Source: Streptomyces sp. NA02950 (GTDB lineage: Bacteria > Actinomycetota > Actinomycetes > Streptomycetales > Streptomycetaceae). From it: 64,000 nucleotides of DNA. Position 1 is the stretch's first letter. Every line of letters begins with the position of its first letter. Shown in pieces: positions 1 through 12,961 of the stretch. The stretch spans positions 930,001-994,000 of the forward strand of contig NZ_CP054916.1 in the NCBI RefSeq assembly GCF_013364155.1. The letters are read 5' to 3'. The notes under the pieces are model-generated. The model was not told where the DNA came from. It did no database searches and saw only the letters and a list, made by a program, of their open reading frames with translations. Both the position numbers and the translations under genes were made by a program.

Positions 1-674
1 AGATGCCGGTGGGCCGCTCCTACGACCGGGTGGTCGCCCTGTCCCGGTCGGGCACCACGACCGAGGTGCTCGAGCTGCTGGGCGACCTGCGCGGCACGGT
101 GCCCACCACGGTGATCACGGCGGTGCCCGGCTCCCCCGCGGTCGCCGCCGCCGACGCCGCGGTCGTCCTGGATTTCGCGGACGAGGAGTCGGTGGTGCAG
201 ACGCGCTGGGCCACCAGCGAACTGGCACTGCTCCGCGCCCATCTGGGCGAGCCGCTGGACGGGCTGGAGGCGGACGGCAAGGCGGCGCTGGCCGAGCCGC
301 TGCCGGACGAGGTCGTGGCGGGCGGGCAGTTCACCTTCCTCGGACGGGGCTGGTCGTACGGGGTCGCGCTGGAGGCCGCGCTGAAGATGCGGGAGGCCGC
401 GGGGGCGTGGACCGAGGCGTATCCGGTGATGGAGTACCGCCATGGGCCGATCAGCGTCACCGGGCCGGGAAGCGTGGTGTGGTGGCTCGGTGAGGGGCCC
501 TCGGGCCTGGCGGACGAGGAGGTCGCCGGGCCCGGTGGACGTCTCGCCGGATACGGCCGCGACCCGCTGGCCGAACTGGTCGTGGTGCAGCGGCTCGCGG
601 TGGCGATCGCCACGGCGCGCGGGCTCGACCCGGACCGCCCCCGCAATCTCACGCGTTCGGTGATCCTCCCGTGA
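1..674 (+). CDS. SIS-domain sugar isomerase/deaminase, 5'-truncated by window edge
   Basis: C-terminal ~223 residues of an SIS (sugar isomerase) protein of the AgaS/GlmS-isomerase type, which acts on amino-sugar or ketose phosphates in the cytoplasm. The Ser-rich phosphosugar loop is visible (LSRSGTTTE, about residues 14-22 from the first ATG), and a second SIS half follows (FLGRGWSYGVALEAALKMREAAG). The family is normally ~300-380 residues, so the N-terminus lies left of the window and the ATG at position 3 is probably internal. It ends 84 bp before a same-strand class II aldolase, a pairing typical of N-acetylgalactosamine or tagatose-phosphate catabolism. The exact substrate cannot be read from the sequence. 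Confidence 0.85.
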   Translation, partial: MPVGRSYDRVVALSRSGTTTEVLELLGDLRGTVPTTVITAVPGSPAVAAADAAVVLDFADEESVVQTRWATSELALLRAHLGEPLDGLEADGKAALAEPLPDEVVAGGQFTFLGRGWSYGVALEAALKMREAAGAWTEAYPVMEYRHGPISVTGPGSVVWWLGEGPSGLADEEVAGPGGRLAGYGRDPLAELVVVQRLAVAIATARGLDPDRPRNLTRSVILP

Positions 675-758
675 GCGGGCCGTGGCCGACGGGCGGGTGG
701 CCGGGTGGCGTACCGACGGGCCGGGATCCACGGATGAGCGGGCGAAGGGAGCCGGGCC

Positions 759-1598
759 ATGCCGCTGGTGGCCACCGGTGAGATCGTCGGGCCGGCCGTA
801 CGGACCGGGCTCGGCGCGGGTGCGTTCAATGTGATCCAGATCGAGCACGCCCAGGCGATCGTGGCCGGGGCGGAGGCCGCCGGTGCCCCGGTGATCCTGC
901 AGATCAGCGAGAACGCGGTGCGCTACCACGGCGCCCTGGCCGCCATCGGCCGGGCGACGGTGGAGGTGGCCCGGGCGGCGCGGGTGCCGGTCGCGGTCCA
1001 TCTGGACCACGCCACCGGGACCGAGTTGGTGCGGGAGGCGATCGGTCTCGGCTTCGGCTCGGTCATGTTCGATGCGTCGAACCTGCCGTACGACGCCAAT
1101 GTGGCGGCCACCGCCGCGGTGGTGGCCGACTGCCACGCCCGCGGGGTGTGGGTCGAGGCCGAACTGGGCGAGGTGGGCGGCAAGGACGGAGTGCACGCGC
1201 CCGGCGCCAGAACCGATCCGGCCGAGGCCGCCGCCTATGTGACGGCCACGGGGGTGGACGCGCTCGCGGTCGCGGTCGGCACCTCGCACGCCATGGTGGT
1301 CAAGGAGGCGGTGGTCGATCTGGACCTGGTCACGGCGCTGCGGGCGACCGTGCCCGTTCCACTGGTGCTGCACGGCTCGTCCGGAGTGCCCGAGGCGGAT
1401 CTGACCCGGGTGGTGGAGGCGGGGCTGACCAAGGTGAACATCGCCACCCACCTCAATGTGGCCTACACCCGGGCCATCCGTGACCATCTCGCCGAACACC
1501 CCGAGGCCGTGGACCCGCGCCGCTATGTCGCCGCGGCGCGCGACGCGGTGGCGCGCGAAGTGGCACGGCTGCTGAAGCTGGTGCGCGCCGCGCCCTGA
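759..1598 (+). CDS. Class II fructose/tagatose-bisphosphate aldolase family protein
   Basis: 279 residues, the normal length for the GatY/KbaY/FBA class II zinc aldolases, which cleave ketose 1,6-bisphosphates to DHAP plus an aldehyde phosphate. The catalytic Asp and zinc His sit in HLDHATG (H81, D83, H84). Glu-rich and GG segments follow (ELGEVGGKDG), then the phosphate-binding LHGSSG and KVNIATHLN segments near the C-terminus. A GGGAGCC-like ribosome site precedes ATG 759. Together with the upstream SIS isomerase it suggests a short amino-sugar or galactitol-type pathway. Class is firm; sugar specificity is inferred. Confidence 0.9.
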   Translation: MPLVATGEIVGPAVRTGLGAGAFNVIQIEHAQAIVAGAEAAGAPVILQISENAVRYHGALAAIGRATVEVARAARVPVAVHLDHATGTELVREAIGLGFGSVMFDASNLPYDANVAATAAVVADCHARGVWVEAELGEVGGKDGVHAPGARTDPAEAAAYVTATGVDALAVAVGTSHAMVVKEAVVDLDLVTALRATVPVPLVLHGSSGVPEADLTRVVEAGLTKVNIATHLNVAYTRAIRDHLAEHPEAVDPRRYVAAARDAVAREVARLLKLVRAAP

Positions 1599-1600
1599 CC

Positions 1601-1640
1601 GGGGATACGCGGCCAGGGCACGCCCCCGGTCGCGTACCCG
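1601..1640. terminator. Imperfect hairpin between convergent genes
   Basis: GGGGATACGCGGCCAGGG on the left can pair imperfectly with the segment ending CGCGTACCC on the right. It sits in the 45-bp gap between the aldolase stop and the stop of the convergent siderophore-interacting protein, so it could be a bidirectional terminator. There is no U-tract, as is common in high-GC actinomycetes. Confidence 0.4.
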
Positions 1641-1643
1641 CCG

Positions 1644-2321
1644 TCACTCCATGCCCGTCCTCCCCGGGGTCCAGAACGGCTTGGTGACCACCGAACGGCG
1701 GGGCCAGCCGCGCTCGTTCACCAGATGTCTGCGGACCGCCTGGACCGCGCGGGCCTCGCCCGCGACATAGGCGACGCCCGGCCGCTCGGGGAGGTCGAGG
1801 GCCCGGACCGCCGCCACGAGGGACCGTGACGAGGCGGCCGGCGCACCGTTCCTGAACCGCCACGACACCTCCCTGGGCAGGGGAAGCCGGTCGGTCTCGG
1901 TGTCCACCTCGACCAGGCCGTACACCGTCTCGGAGGGCGCCAGCGCGGCCATCATGGGCCCGAACGCGGCCGTCGCGGTCTCCTCCCCCACGAACAGGTG
2001 GTACGGCGCGGGCCGGGTGACGAATCCGCCCTCGGGCCGCCCGAACAGCACCTGCGCACCGGGCCGCACGGTCCGCGCCCACCGGGCTCCTGGGCCGTCG
2101 CCGCCGTGGTCGAGCATCCGCAGCTCCATGGCTCCGCCGTCGAGATCCCACACCGAGTAGGTGCGGCGCGGGCCGCGCAGTCCGTCGAGATGGAGACGTA
2201 CCTGCTGGCCGGGGGTCCACGACAGCTCGCGGCAGGCGATTCTGACCCGTCGCATCCGCCCGGCGGCCACCCCGGCGTACGCGACCGTGCCCCGGACCAG
2301 AAATCGTTCGAGCAGATTCAT
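1644..2321 (-). CDS. Siderophore-interacting FAD-binding protein (SIP/ViuB-like)
   Basis: 225 residues. A ferredoxin-reductase-like FAD-binding region is marked by RRTYSVWD (flavin-binding RxYS/T), followed by an NAD(P)H-binding half (FVGEETATAAFGPMMA) and the family C-terminus (VAYVAGEARAVQAVRRHL...). SIPs reduce ferric siderophores in the cytoplasm to release iron. It is shorter than the usual ~260-290 residues, mainly through a compact N-terminus. Its ATG overlaps the stop of the upstream MFS gene by 4 bp (ATGA), implying translational coupling, so the MFS protein may be the matching siderophore transporter. The substrate is unknown. Confidence 0.85.
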   Translation of the reverse strand: MNLLERFLVRGTVAYAGVAAGRMRRVRIACRELSWTPGQQVRLHLDGLRGPRRTYSVWDLDGGAMELRMLDHGGDGPGARWARTVRPGAQVLFGRPEGGFVTRPAPYHLFVGEETATAAFGPMMAALAPSETVYGLVEVDTETDRLPLPREVSWRFRNGAPAASSRSLVAAVRALDLPERPGVAYVAGEARAVQAVRRHLVNERGWPRRSVVTKPFWTPGRTGME

Positions 2322-3808
2322 CGCCTCTCCTCCCGGAACCAGACGACGACCACGACGGCCAGCACGGCCACGACGGCGGCGATGACCCGGAAGCCGACCG
2401 CCATGGCGTCCGTGAAGGCGGTGACGACGCGGGTGTGCTCGGCGGTGCCCAGGGCCCGCGCGGCCGACATCGCCTCACCCGCCGAACCCGCGTGTCCGCC
2501 CGGGGCGTCCGGCACCCGGTCGGTGAAACGGCCGGTCAGCACGGTGCCCATGACGGCCACTCCGAGCGCGCTGCCGATCTCACGGGCGGCGCTGCCGAGG
2601 CCCGAGCCGAGTCCGGCCCTGCTGTGCGGGAGCGCGCCCAGGATCGAGGCGGACAGCATCGGCATCGACAGCCCCATCCCGGTCGCCATGACCAGCAGCA
2701 CCGCGGCGTACAGCGGATACGGGGTGCGGGCGTCGGCGAAGGACAGCAGGGCGAGCCCGGCCGCGAGGACCACGAGCCCCACCGTGATGACGCGGCGTGC
2801 CCCGACCCGCTGCCCGAGCGGGATACTGCGCCGGGAGACCACCAGCATGCCGATCGCCAGGGGCCCGATCGCCAGGCCGGTGAGGGCGGGTGAGTAGCCC
2901 TTGGCGTACTGGAGGTACTGGGCGTTGACGAAGAACAGCGCGAAGAGGCCGAAGAAGGTGAGGGTCACCCCGAGGACGCCCGCCCGCAGCCGGGGCAGGG
3001 CGAACACCCTCGGGTCGATCAGCGGGTGAGCGGCGCGCAGCGCGTACACCACGAAGCCGGTGAGGACGACCGCGGCGGCGGCGAACGCTCCGAGGACGGT
3101 GGCGGAGGTCCAGCCGCGTTCGGGTCCTTCGATGACGCCGAAGAGCAGGGCCACGAAGCCGAGGACGAGCAGGACGGTGCCCACCGCGTCCGAATCGGCC
3201 GAGTGGCGTTCACCGCGCGGTGCGTAGCGGGCGGTGAGGGCGAGCAGCGCCAGCGCGATCGGGGCCACGCACCAGAACAGCCCCTGCCAGGGCAGGTATT
3301 GGAGGGCCAGGCCACCGCCGAGGTTGCCGACCATACCGGCGGCGCCGGTGGCGGCGGTCCAGACGGCGATGGTGTGCGGCCGCCGTTCGGGCGGGGCGGT
3401 CTGGAGAGCCAGGGAGAGGGTGGCGGGCATGATCAGCGCGGCACCGGCGCCGGTGACCGCGCGGGCTCCGATGAGGATCGCGGCGTCGGGAGCGAGCGCG
3501 GAGCCCAGACAACCGACGGTGAACACGGCGAGTCCGCTGAGCAGGGCGCCCTTGCGGCCGTACCGGTCGCCGAGCGCCCCGGCCGGTATCAGCAGACAGG
3601 CGAAGACGATGACGTACGCGTCGACGATCCACAGCAGTTGGGTGGAGCTGGGGTGCAGGGAGCCGTCGTTCAGTTGAGGGATGGCGAGGTTGATGGCGGC
3701 GACGAGCGCGATGGTCAGGATCACGCAGGCGGACATCAGGGCCAGGACGCCGCCGGAGCGTGGCGCGGTCCGGCCCGGCCGTGCGGGGCGTGCGGTGGTG
3801 ACGGTCAT
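2318..3808 (-). CDS. MFS drug/siderophore exporter, DHA2 (14-TM) family
   Basis: 496 residues from ATG 3808, with about 14 hydrophobic segments and the DHA2 motif-A variant GALGDRYGRKGALL after TM2. The TM-rich C-terminus ends in a short basic tail. An in-frame GTG/ATG-containing extension reaching 3967 overlaps the divergent LysR promoter region and is not hydrophobic, so the start at MTVTTARP was preferred. It is proton-driven export in the cytoplasmic membrane by family. The downstream gene overlaps by 4 bp and encodes a ferric-siderophore reductase, so export or recycling of a siderophore or related compound is plausible. The divergent LysR gene is the likely regulator. Confidence 0.88.
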   Translation of the reverse strand: MTVTTARPARPGRTAPRSGGVLALMSACVILTIALVAAINLAIPQLNDGSLHPSSTQLLWIVDAYVIVFACLLIPAGALGDRYGRKGALLSGLAVFTVGCLGSALAPDAAILIGARAVTGAGAALIMPATLSLALQTAPPERRPHTIAVWTAATGAAGMVGNLGGGLALQYLPWQGLFWCVAPIALALLALTARYAPRGERHSADSDAVGTVLLVLGFVALLFGVIEGPERGWTSATVLGAFAAAAVVLTGFVVYALRAAHPLIDPRVFALPRLRAGVLGVTLTFFGLFALFFVNAQYLQYAKGYSPALTGLAIGPLAIGMLVVSRRSIPLGQRVGARRVITVGLVVLAAGLALLSFADARTPYPLYAAVLLVMATGMGLSMPMLSASILGALPHSRAGLGSGLGSAAREIGSALGVAVMGTVLTGRFTDRVPDAPGGHAGSAGEAMSAARALGTAEHTRVVTAFTDAMAVGFRVIAAVVAVLAVVVVVWFREERR

Positions 3809-3905
3809 GGAGAAGAACCTCGAACCTCGAAGGGCCAAGAGCGAAGAGTGAAGCGGGTGATACGGCGGCCGACCGTCGCTTGTAACGTAGGCGCCCCTGA
3901 GACAT

Positions 3906-3923
3906 AACTTCAAATGCAACTTC
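3906..3923. promoter_or_regulatory. Candidate LysR operator in MFS/LysR divergent region
   Basis: AACTTC occurs twice at a 12-bp interval (3906-3911 and 3918-3923), and TGCA-N5-TGCA lies across the second copy, in the AT-richer part of the 133-bp gap between the divergent MFS and LysR genes. LysR proteins usually bind such divergent spacers. Assignment as an operator is inference. Confidence 0.35.
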
Positions 3924-3941
3924 TGCAAGGAATAAGTGCGC

Positions 3942-4895
3942 GTGACGCAATCAAAGCTGGACCTCAATCTGGTGATCGCCCTCGATGCCCTGCTGGAGGA
4001 GGAGAGCGTGAGCGGCGCGGCTCAGCGGCTGCATCTGTCGAGCCCCGCCATGAGCCGTACGCTCGCCCGGATCCGCAAGGCGCTCGGCGATCCGGTGCTG
4101 GTGCGGTCGGGGCGGCGGATGGTGCCGACACCGCGGGCGCTCGCGCTCCGCGAGGAGGTGCGGCAGATCGTGGAGCGGGCGCAGGCCGTGTTCACGCCCG
4201 CCGGTGAACTGGAACTGGCCACGCTGGAGCGCACCTTCACCCTGCTGGCCGACGACGGGCTGCTCACGCTCATCGGGATGGGGCTGCTGGAGCGGATCCG
4301 GCAGGAGGCACCGGGTGTCTGTCTGCGGCTGATCCCGGAGGGGCCCGGGGACTCGTCCGTACTGCGGGACGGCCGCGCCGATCTGGAGCTGGGGGTGTTC
4401 CACGACCCGGCGCCCGAGACCCGTGTGGAGCATCTGGTCACCGATGACAACACCGGGGTGGTGCGGAGCGGTCATCCACTGCTCTCCGGGCCCGTCACCC
4501 CGGAGCGCTATGCCGCGGCCCACCATCTGTCGGCCTCCCGCCGGGGGCGCTTGCACGGCCCGATCGACGAGGGGTTGAGCGAACTGGGGCTGCGGCGGCG
4601 GGTGGTGGCCTCGGTGCCGACCTTCGCATCGGCCCTTCTGGTGACGGCGCACACCGATCTGGTCGCGCGGTCCGGGAAGTTGCTGGCCCGGCCACTTGTC
4701 GAGCGGCTGGGACTGGTCATGTTCGAGATTCCGCTGGAGCTGCCGAAGCTGCCGATCGGTCAGGCGTGGCATCCGCGGTACGACGCGGACCCCGCCCATA
4801 TCTGGCTGCGCGGCTGCATCCGGGAGATCGCGGGGACGATCGGGCCGGGGGCGGTCGGGCCGGCGACCTTCGGGTCGGCGACCGGGGGCCGATGA
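3942..4895 (+). CDS. LysR-family transcriptional regulator
   Basis: 317 residues from GTG 3942. An earlier GTG at 3936 is only 4 nt from the AAGGA at 3927-3931, whereas 3942 is 10 nt away. The N-terminal winged helix-turn-helix is clear (ESVSGAAQRLHLSSPAMSRTLARIRKALGDPVLVRSG, residues ~24-60), followed by a periplasmic-binding-like effector domain. The closing hinge and C-terminal segments resemble NahR/NodD-type LysR proteins. It is transcribed divergently from the MFS-SIP operon, its probable target. The inducer is unknown. Confidence 0.9.
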   Translation: MTQSKLDLNLVIALDALLEEESVSGAAQRLHLSSPAMSRTLARIRKALGDPVLVRSGRRMVPTPRALALREEVRQIVERAQAVFTPAGELELATLERTFTLLADDGLLTLIGMGLLERIRQEAPGVCLRLIPEGPGDSSVLRDGRADLELGVFHDPAPETRVEHLVTDDNTGVVRSGHPLLSGPVTPERYAAAHHLSASRRGRLHGPIDEGLSELGLRRRVVASVPTFASALLVTAHTDLVARSGKLLARPLVERLGLVMFEIPLELPKLPIGQAWHPRYDADPAHIWLRGCIREIAGTIGPGAVGPATFGSATGGR

Positions 4896-4946
4896 CTTTC
4901 TCCCCGGCCACGGGTCCTTGCTGATGAACACCACAACAGGAGGTGG

Positions 4947-5438
4947 ATGTTGGCCGGTCCCGAGAAGACGCCGACGCGCCCGGCGGGCGCCTGTGAACCG
5001 CCCGGCGGGCCGCCGGTCCCGCCCCGGCCCCCGGCCGTCCTGGTGCTGGAGGGCCCGGTCGGGCGGGCCGAGGTGCCGCGGCTGTGCGAGCGCCTCGGGG
5101 AGCTGGCGCGCGGCAGCGGTCCGGGACCGGTGACCGTGGACGTGGCCGGGGTGGGCCGTCCGGACCTGGCCGTGGTCGAGGCCCTGGCCCGGCTGCGGCT
5201 CACCGCCCGGCGGCTGGGACGCGGAATGCGGCTGCGGAACGCCGGTGGCGACCTGCGGGAACTGCTCGCCTGGGCCGGTCTCGAGGACGGCCCGACGAGC
5301 GGGCGGGACACCGGGTCCAATGCGGGCTCCGGACCCGGCCGCGGAGCACTACGCGTCGAGCCGCTCGGGCAGTCCGAAGAGGGGGAACAGGCTCCGGGTG
5401 TCCAGGAAGGAGTTGAGCCCGGTGATCCGCCCGTCTGA
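4947..5438 (+). CDS. STAS-domain protein (anti-sigma-factor antagonist-like)
   Basis: 163 residues from ATG 4947 behind AGGAGG (4938-4943); TTG 4950 would have better spacing and is possible. After a Pro-rich 30-residue lead, residues ~31-115 form a STAS fold: a [16 protein letters not shown] strand/helix, then [22 protein letters not shown], where the usual phosphorylatable Ser/Thr after the Asp-x-x-Gly strand is replaced by Arg-Pro, then [20 protein letters not shown]. The last 30 codons run antisense over the 3' end of the sigma-factor gene (90-bp tail-to-tail overlap). It may tune a sigma factor through partner switching, but no anti-sigma kinase is nearby. Confidence 0.65.
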   Translation: MLAGPEKTPTRPAGACEPPGGPPVPPRPPAVLVLEGPVGRAEVPRLCERLGELARGSGPGPVTVDVAGVGRPDLAVVEALARLRLTARRLGRGMRLRNAGGDLRELLAWAGLEDGPTSGRDTGSNAGSGPGRGALRVEPLGQSEEGEQAPGVQEGVEPGDPPV

Positions 5439-6338
5439 TATCTCCAGCACCTGAAGCGCCCACGGCTCATGGCCGCCGTCGGGCGCCGGACGATACTGAC
5501 CGAACGCGGGCATGCCGTTCGCCACCGTGGGGACCAGCCGGGAGCCCCGGCATCCGGCGCCATGGCCCACCAGCCACTGGCGGATGTGCTCATGGCCGCG
5601 CAGCCACAGCTCGTACGGCGGCATGGACAAGGTGGCGTCCTCGTGCAGCAGCGCGGTGAGCGAGTCCAGGTCGTAGCGCTCGAACGCGTCCACATAGCGG
5701 GCCAGCAGCGCGCGCTGCTCGTCGTCCAGCGGCTTGACCGGGTCGGTGGCGCTGATCTCGCTCGCGGCGAGGGTGGCCCGTGCGCGCTGCAACGCGCTGT
5801 TGACCGAGGCGACGGTGGTGCCCAGCAGCTCGGCGACCTCGGCGGCCTTCCAGGCCAGCACCTCGCGCAGGATCAGCACCGCGCGCTGGCGAGGCGCCAG
5901 GTGCTGGAGGGCGGCGACGAACGCCAGCCGCACCGAATCCCGCCGGGCCGCCACCTCGGCCGGGTCTCCCCCGTCCGCCAGCACCTGGCCGTCCGGGACG
6001 GGGCCCACCCAGGTGGCCTCCGGCTGCTCGGTGAGGGTGCTCGGGTACGGGGTGGCGGCGGAGGTCAGATCCATGGGCCGGGCGCGGCGCTTGCTCCCGT
6101 TCAGCATGTCCAGACAGACGTTGGTCGCGATGCGGTAGAGCCAGGACCGCAGTGCCGAACGGCCCTCGAAGCGGTCCAGGCCCCGCCAGGCGCGCACCAT
6201 CGTCTCCTGGACGGCGTCCTCCGCCTCGAACGCCGAGCCCAGCATCCGGTAGCAGTATCCGGTCAGCTGTACCCGGAACGGCTCCAGCTGGAGCTCGGCG
6301 GCACCGGCCGTGCTGTCCACCGCGGCGACATCACTCAT
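5349..6338 (-). CDS. ECF-like RNA polymerase sigma factor with C-terminal SnoaL domain (SigG/SigX5-type)
   Basis: 329 residues from ATG 6338, with AGGGAG just upstream. Region 2 is clear ([35 protein letters not shown]), followed by [15 protein letters not shown]. Region 4 follows (LPRQ-like [40 protein letters not shown]), and then a ~120-residue SnoaL-like domain ([30 protein letters not shown]...). In ECF groups with this fused domain the SnoaL region replaces a separate anti-sigma factor and modulates activity. Its 3' end overlaps the convergent STAS gene. The regulon is unknown. Confidence 0.9.
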   Translation of the reverse strand: MSDVAAVDSTAGAAELQLEPFRVQLTGYCYRMLGSAFEAEDAVQETMVRAWRGLDRFEGRSALRSWLYRIATNVCLDMLNGSKRRARPMDLTSAATPYPSTLTEQPEATWVGPVPDGQVLADGGDPAEVAARRDSVRLAFVAALQHLAPRQRAVLILREVLAWKAAEVAELLGTTVASVNSALQRARATLAASEISATDPVKPLDDEQRALLARYVDAFERYDLDSLTALLHEDATLSMPPYELWLRGHEHIRQWLVGHGAGCRGSRLVPTVANGMPAFGQYRPAPDGGHEPWALQVLEISDGRITGLNSFLDTRSLFPLFGLPERLDA

Positions 6339-6525
6339 GGAAGGCTCCCTGCCGCGCGGCGACGCACCCGCCCGCCGCACCGTCGATCGTCGTTCTCCGG
6401 TATCTGTGAAGCACCGTATAGGGCAGCTCTGACAATCCCGCTGACGTGCGGAAACACAAGACATGACGGGCGGGTCGCGGCGGTGTGTGCCATGGCCTTC
6501 CGCACCGCGCCGCCACCGCCGGGCC

Positions 6526-6774
6526 TCAGCCCACCGGGCGGGCGGTCACGGCCGCGGAGTGCACCTGGTGCCCGCCGCTGGCGATCATCCGCACCTCGGC
6601 ACGGTCGCTGATCTCCGCCCGTACGATCCCGGTGTCATCCGCGTACACAGGGTGTCCGCCGGGGCCGCTGCTCTCCGTGCGGTGCACCACAACAATGTCC
6701 TCGCCCGAGGGGTCCTTCGTGGTCAGATCACCCAGGTCGACGAAAACCAGCTCATATCTCTCCTGACGCCCCAT
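6526..6774 (-). CDS. DUF6296-family small protein
   Basis: 82 residues from ATG 6774, which has GGAGG at good distance; an ATG seven codons upstream lacks one. The sequence [10 protein letters not shown]...[32 protein letters not shown]...[10 protein letters not shown] is the conserved core I recall for DUF6296, a small soluble protein common in Streptomyces with no assigned function. There is no signal peptide or membrane segment. It stands alone between the sigma factor and the divergent flavin oxidase, with an AT-richer upstream stretch (about 6790-6850) likely holding its promoter. Confidence 0.75.
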   Translation of the reverse strand: MGRQERYELVFVDLGDLTTKDPSGEDIVVVHRTESSGPGGHPVYADDTGIVRAEISDRAEVRMIASGGHQVHSAAVTARPVG

Positions 6775-7017
6775 GACGCCCTCCTCCCGCGCCAAGGTGC
6801 CCCCTGGCTAACAAACCGGGACATTCAACCCTATCGAACACATCCGCCTCCGCACGACCGCACGGCGCTGAGCACGGCTTCTGTCCTCAGACATGCCACT
6901 GTGCGGCACGATGACGCCCGATACTCTCCGTGAGCGCCGACGCGCGCCGCGCGTCCCCCGCCCGTTACGGTGTGAAGGAACAACTCCCGCTCTCCGGGCA
7001 CCGGCAGGGAGGTGGCC

Positions 7018-8397
7018 ATGGGCACGGACACGCACGCCGCGGGGCTGGAGGGAACGCTCGTCGAGCGCGGCGATCCGGAGTACGAGCGGCTGTGGACGAG
7101 CATGGTGTGGAACGGGCTCAAACCGGCGCGGTTCCCCGAAGTGATCGTGTCGGCCGCCTCGGAACGGGACGTCCCCCGCGCCCTCCGGCTGGCCCGGTCC
7201 CGTTCGCTGCACGTCAGTGTGCGGTCGGGCGGGCACAGCTGGTGCGCCTCACCATTGCGCGAGGGCAGTCTGCTGCTGGATCTGTCCCGGCTGCGCGGCC
7301 GCACCGTGGATCCGGACAGCCGCACCGCGGAGGTGCAGCCCGGGGTCACCGGAGGGGAACTCGCCGCGGAGCTGAGCCGGTACGGGCTGGCCTTCCCCTC
7401 CGGGCACTGCCCGTCCGTGGCCGTCGGCGGCTATCTGCTGAGCGGTGGACTCGGCTGGAACCCGGGGGTGTTCGGCCCCGCGTGCGCCAGTGTGCTGGGG
7501 ATCGAGGCGGTGACGGCGGACGGGGAGGTGGTCCGCTGTGACGCCGGGGAGCGTCCCGAGCTGTTCTGGGCGGCACGCGGCGCCGGTCCCGGTTTCTTCG
7601 CCGTGGTGACCCGGTTCCGGCTGCGGCTGTACCCCCTGCCGTCGGCGATCACGACCACCGCGTACTCCTTTCCGCTGGCGGAGGCCGAACCCGTGGCGCG
7701 CCGGCTGGCGGAGGTGGCGGAGGGACTGGACCCGAGTGTGGAGGCGGGGATGACCCTGGCCACCGCCGGGCCGGAGGTCTCCGACGCGTCGCCGCGGCCC
7801 AAGGTGGTGTCGGTGACCGCCACCGCGTTCGCGGACTCGCGGCGGGAGGCCGTACGGTCGCTCGCCCCGCTCCGGGACTGCCCGTTCGCCGAACGCGCCC
7901 TGGTCCGGCGGGAGGACGAGCCGACCTGCTTCGCGTCGCTGTACGAGGGCGGCGACGGGGTGTGGCCCCGGGAGCACCGCTACGCGGTGGACACCCTGTG
8001 GTCGGACGAGGACCTGGGCACGCTGATGGCGCTGTGCGGCGAGGCGATGGCGATGGCCCCGTCCGAGAAGTCCCTCGTGCTGGTGCCGATCGCGCCCGCC
8101 TCCCGGAATCCGGAGCTGCTGCGCGACATGGCGTTCTCCGTGCTGGGCCGCAACTACCTGGTGCCGTACGCCGTCTGGGACGACCCGGCCCAGGACGCGG
8201 ACCAACTGCGCTGGCTGCGGCGGACGATGAACGTGCTGGAGCCGCTGGGCACCGGCCACTACGTCGCCGAGGCCGACCTGCCCGCCGGGCTCTCCCGGGC
8301 CGAGCGGTCCTTCACACCGGACGGCTGGCGGCGGCTGGAGGCGCTGCGGGCGCGCTACGACCCCGACGGGGTCTTCCCCTCGTATCTGCCCCGCTGA
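7018..8397 (+). CDS. FAD-dependent oxidase, berberine-bridge (BBE-like, bicovalent flavin) family
   Basis: 459 residues from ATG 7018 behind AGGGAGG; a GTG 6 nt earlier lies inside the ribosome site. The FAD-binding PCMH domain carries the two covalent flavin attachment residues of the family: His73 in VRSGGHSW and Cys131 in SGHCPSVAVGGYLLSGGLGW. A substrate domain follows, and a BBE C-terminal signature (RYDPDGVFPSYLPR) anchors the flavin. There is no signal peptide. Relatives oxidise sugars, alkaloids or polyketide intermediates with O2. The gene stands alone, so the substrate is not inferable. Confidence 0.88.
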   Translation: MGTDTHAAGLEGTLVERGDPEYERLWTSMVWNGLKPARFPEVIVSAASERDVPRALRLARSRSLHVSVRSGGHSWCASPLREGSLLLDLSRLRGRTVDPDSRTAEVQPGVTGGELAAELSRYGLAFPSGHCPSVAVGGYLLSGGLGWNPGVFGPACASVLGIEAVTADGEVVRCDAGERPELFWAARGAGPGFFAVVTRFRLRLYPLPSAITTTAYSFPLAEAEPVARRLAEVAEGLDPSVEAGMTLATAGPEVSDASPRPKVVSVTATAFADSRREAVRSLAPLRDCPFAERALVRREDEPTCFASLYEGGDGVWPREHRYAVDTLWSDEDLGTLMALCGEAMAMAPSEKSLVLVPIAPASRNPELLRDMAFSVLGRNYLVPYAVWDDPAQDADQLRWLRRTMNVLEPLGTGHYVAEADLPAGLSRAERSFTPDGWRRLEALRARYDPDGVFPSYLPR

Positions 8398-8430
8398 GCG
8401 GTCCGCCCCTCGTGGCCCGCCACGCGTCCG

Positions 8431-12876
<4,446 letters not shown>

Positions 12877-12894
12877 CGGCGCGACCTCCGCTCC

Positions 12895-12911
12895 CCGGGC
12901 AGCCTGCCCGG
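12895..12911. other. Short perfect hairpin in divergent spacer
   Basis: CCGGGCA-GCC-TGCCCGG forms a 7-bp stem just upstream of the ATPase start and ~50 bp from the divergent basic-protein gene. It could be an operator half or a leader structure, or chance at this GC content. Confidence 0.25.
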
Positions 12912-12961
12912 TTCGTCACGATTACCCTGAAAAGGGAAGAAGATTCCGACGCTCATCACGT

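Noticed and set aside
6775..7017. A gene in the 243-bp spacer between the DUF6296 and flavin-oxidase genes
   Set aside because: No frame with a ribosome site and plausible composition; probably divergent promoters only.
8411..8424. CGTGG-CCCG-CCACG hairpin between the flavin oxidase and ATPase genes as terminator
   Set aside because: Only a 5-bp stem in a GC-rich context; too weak to list.
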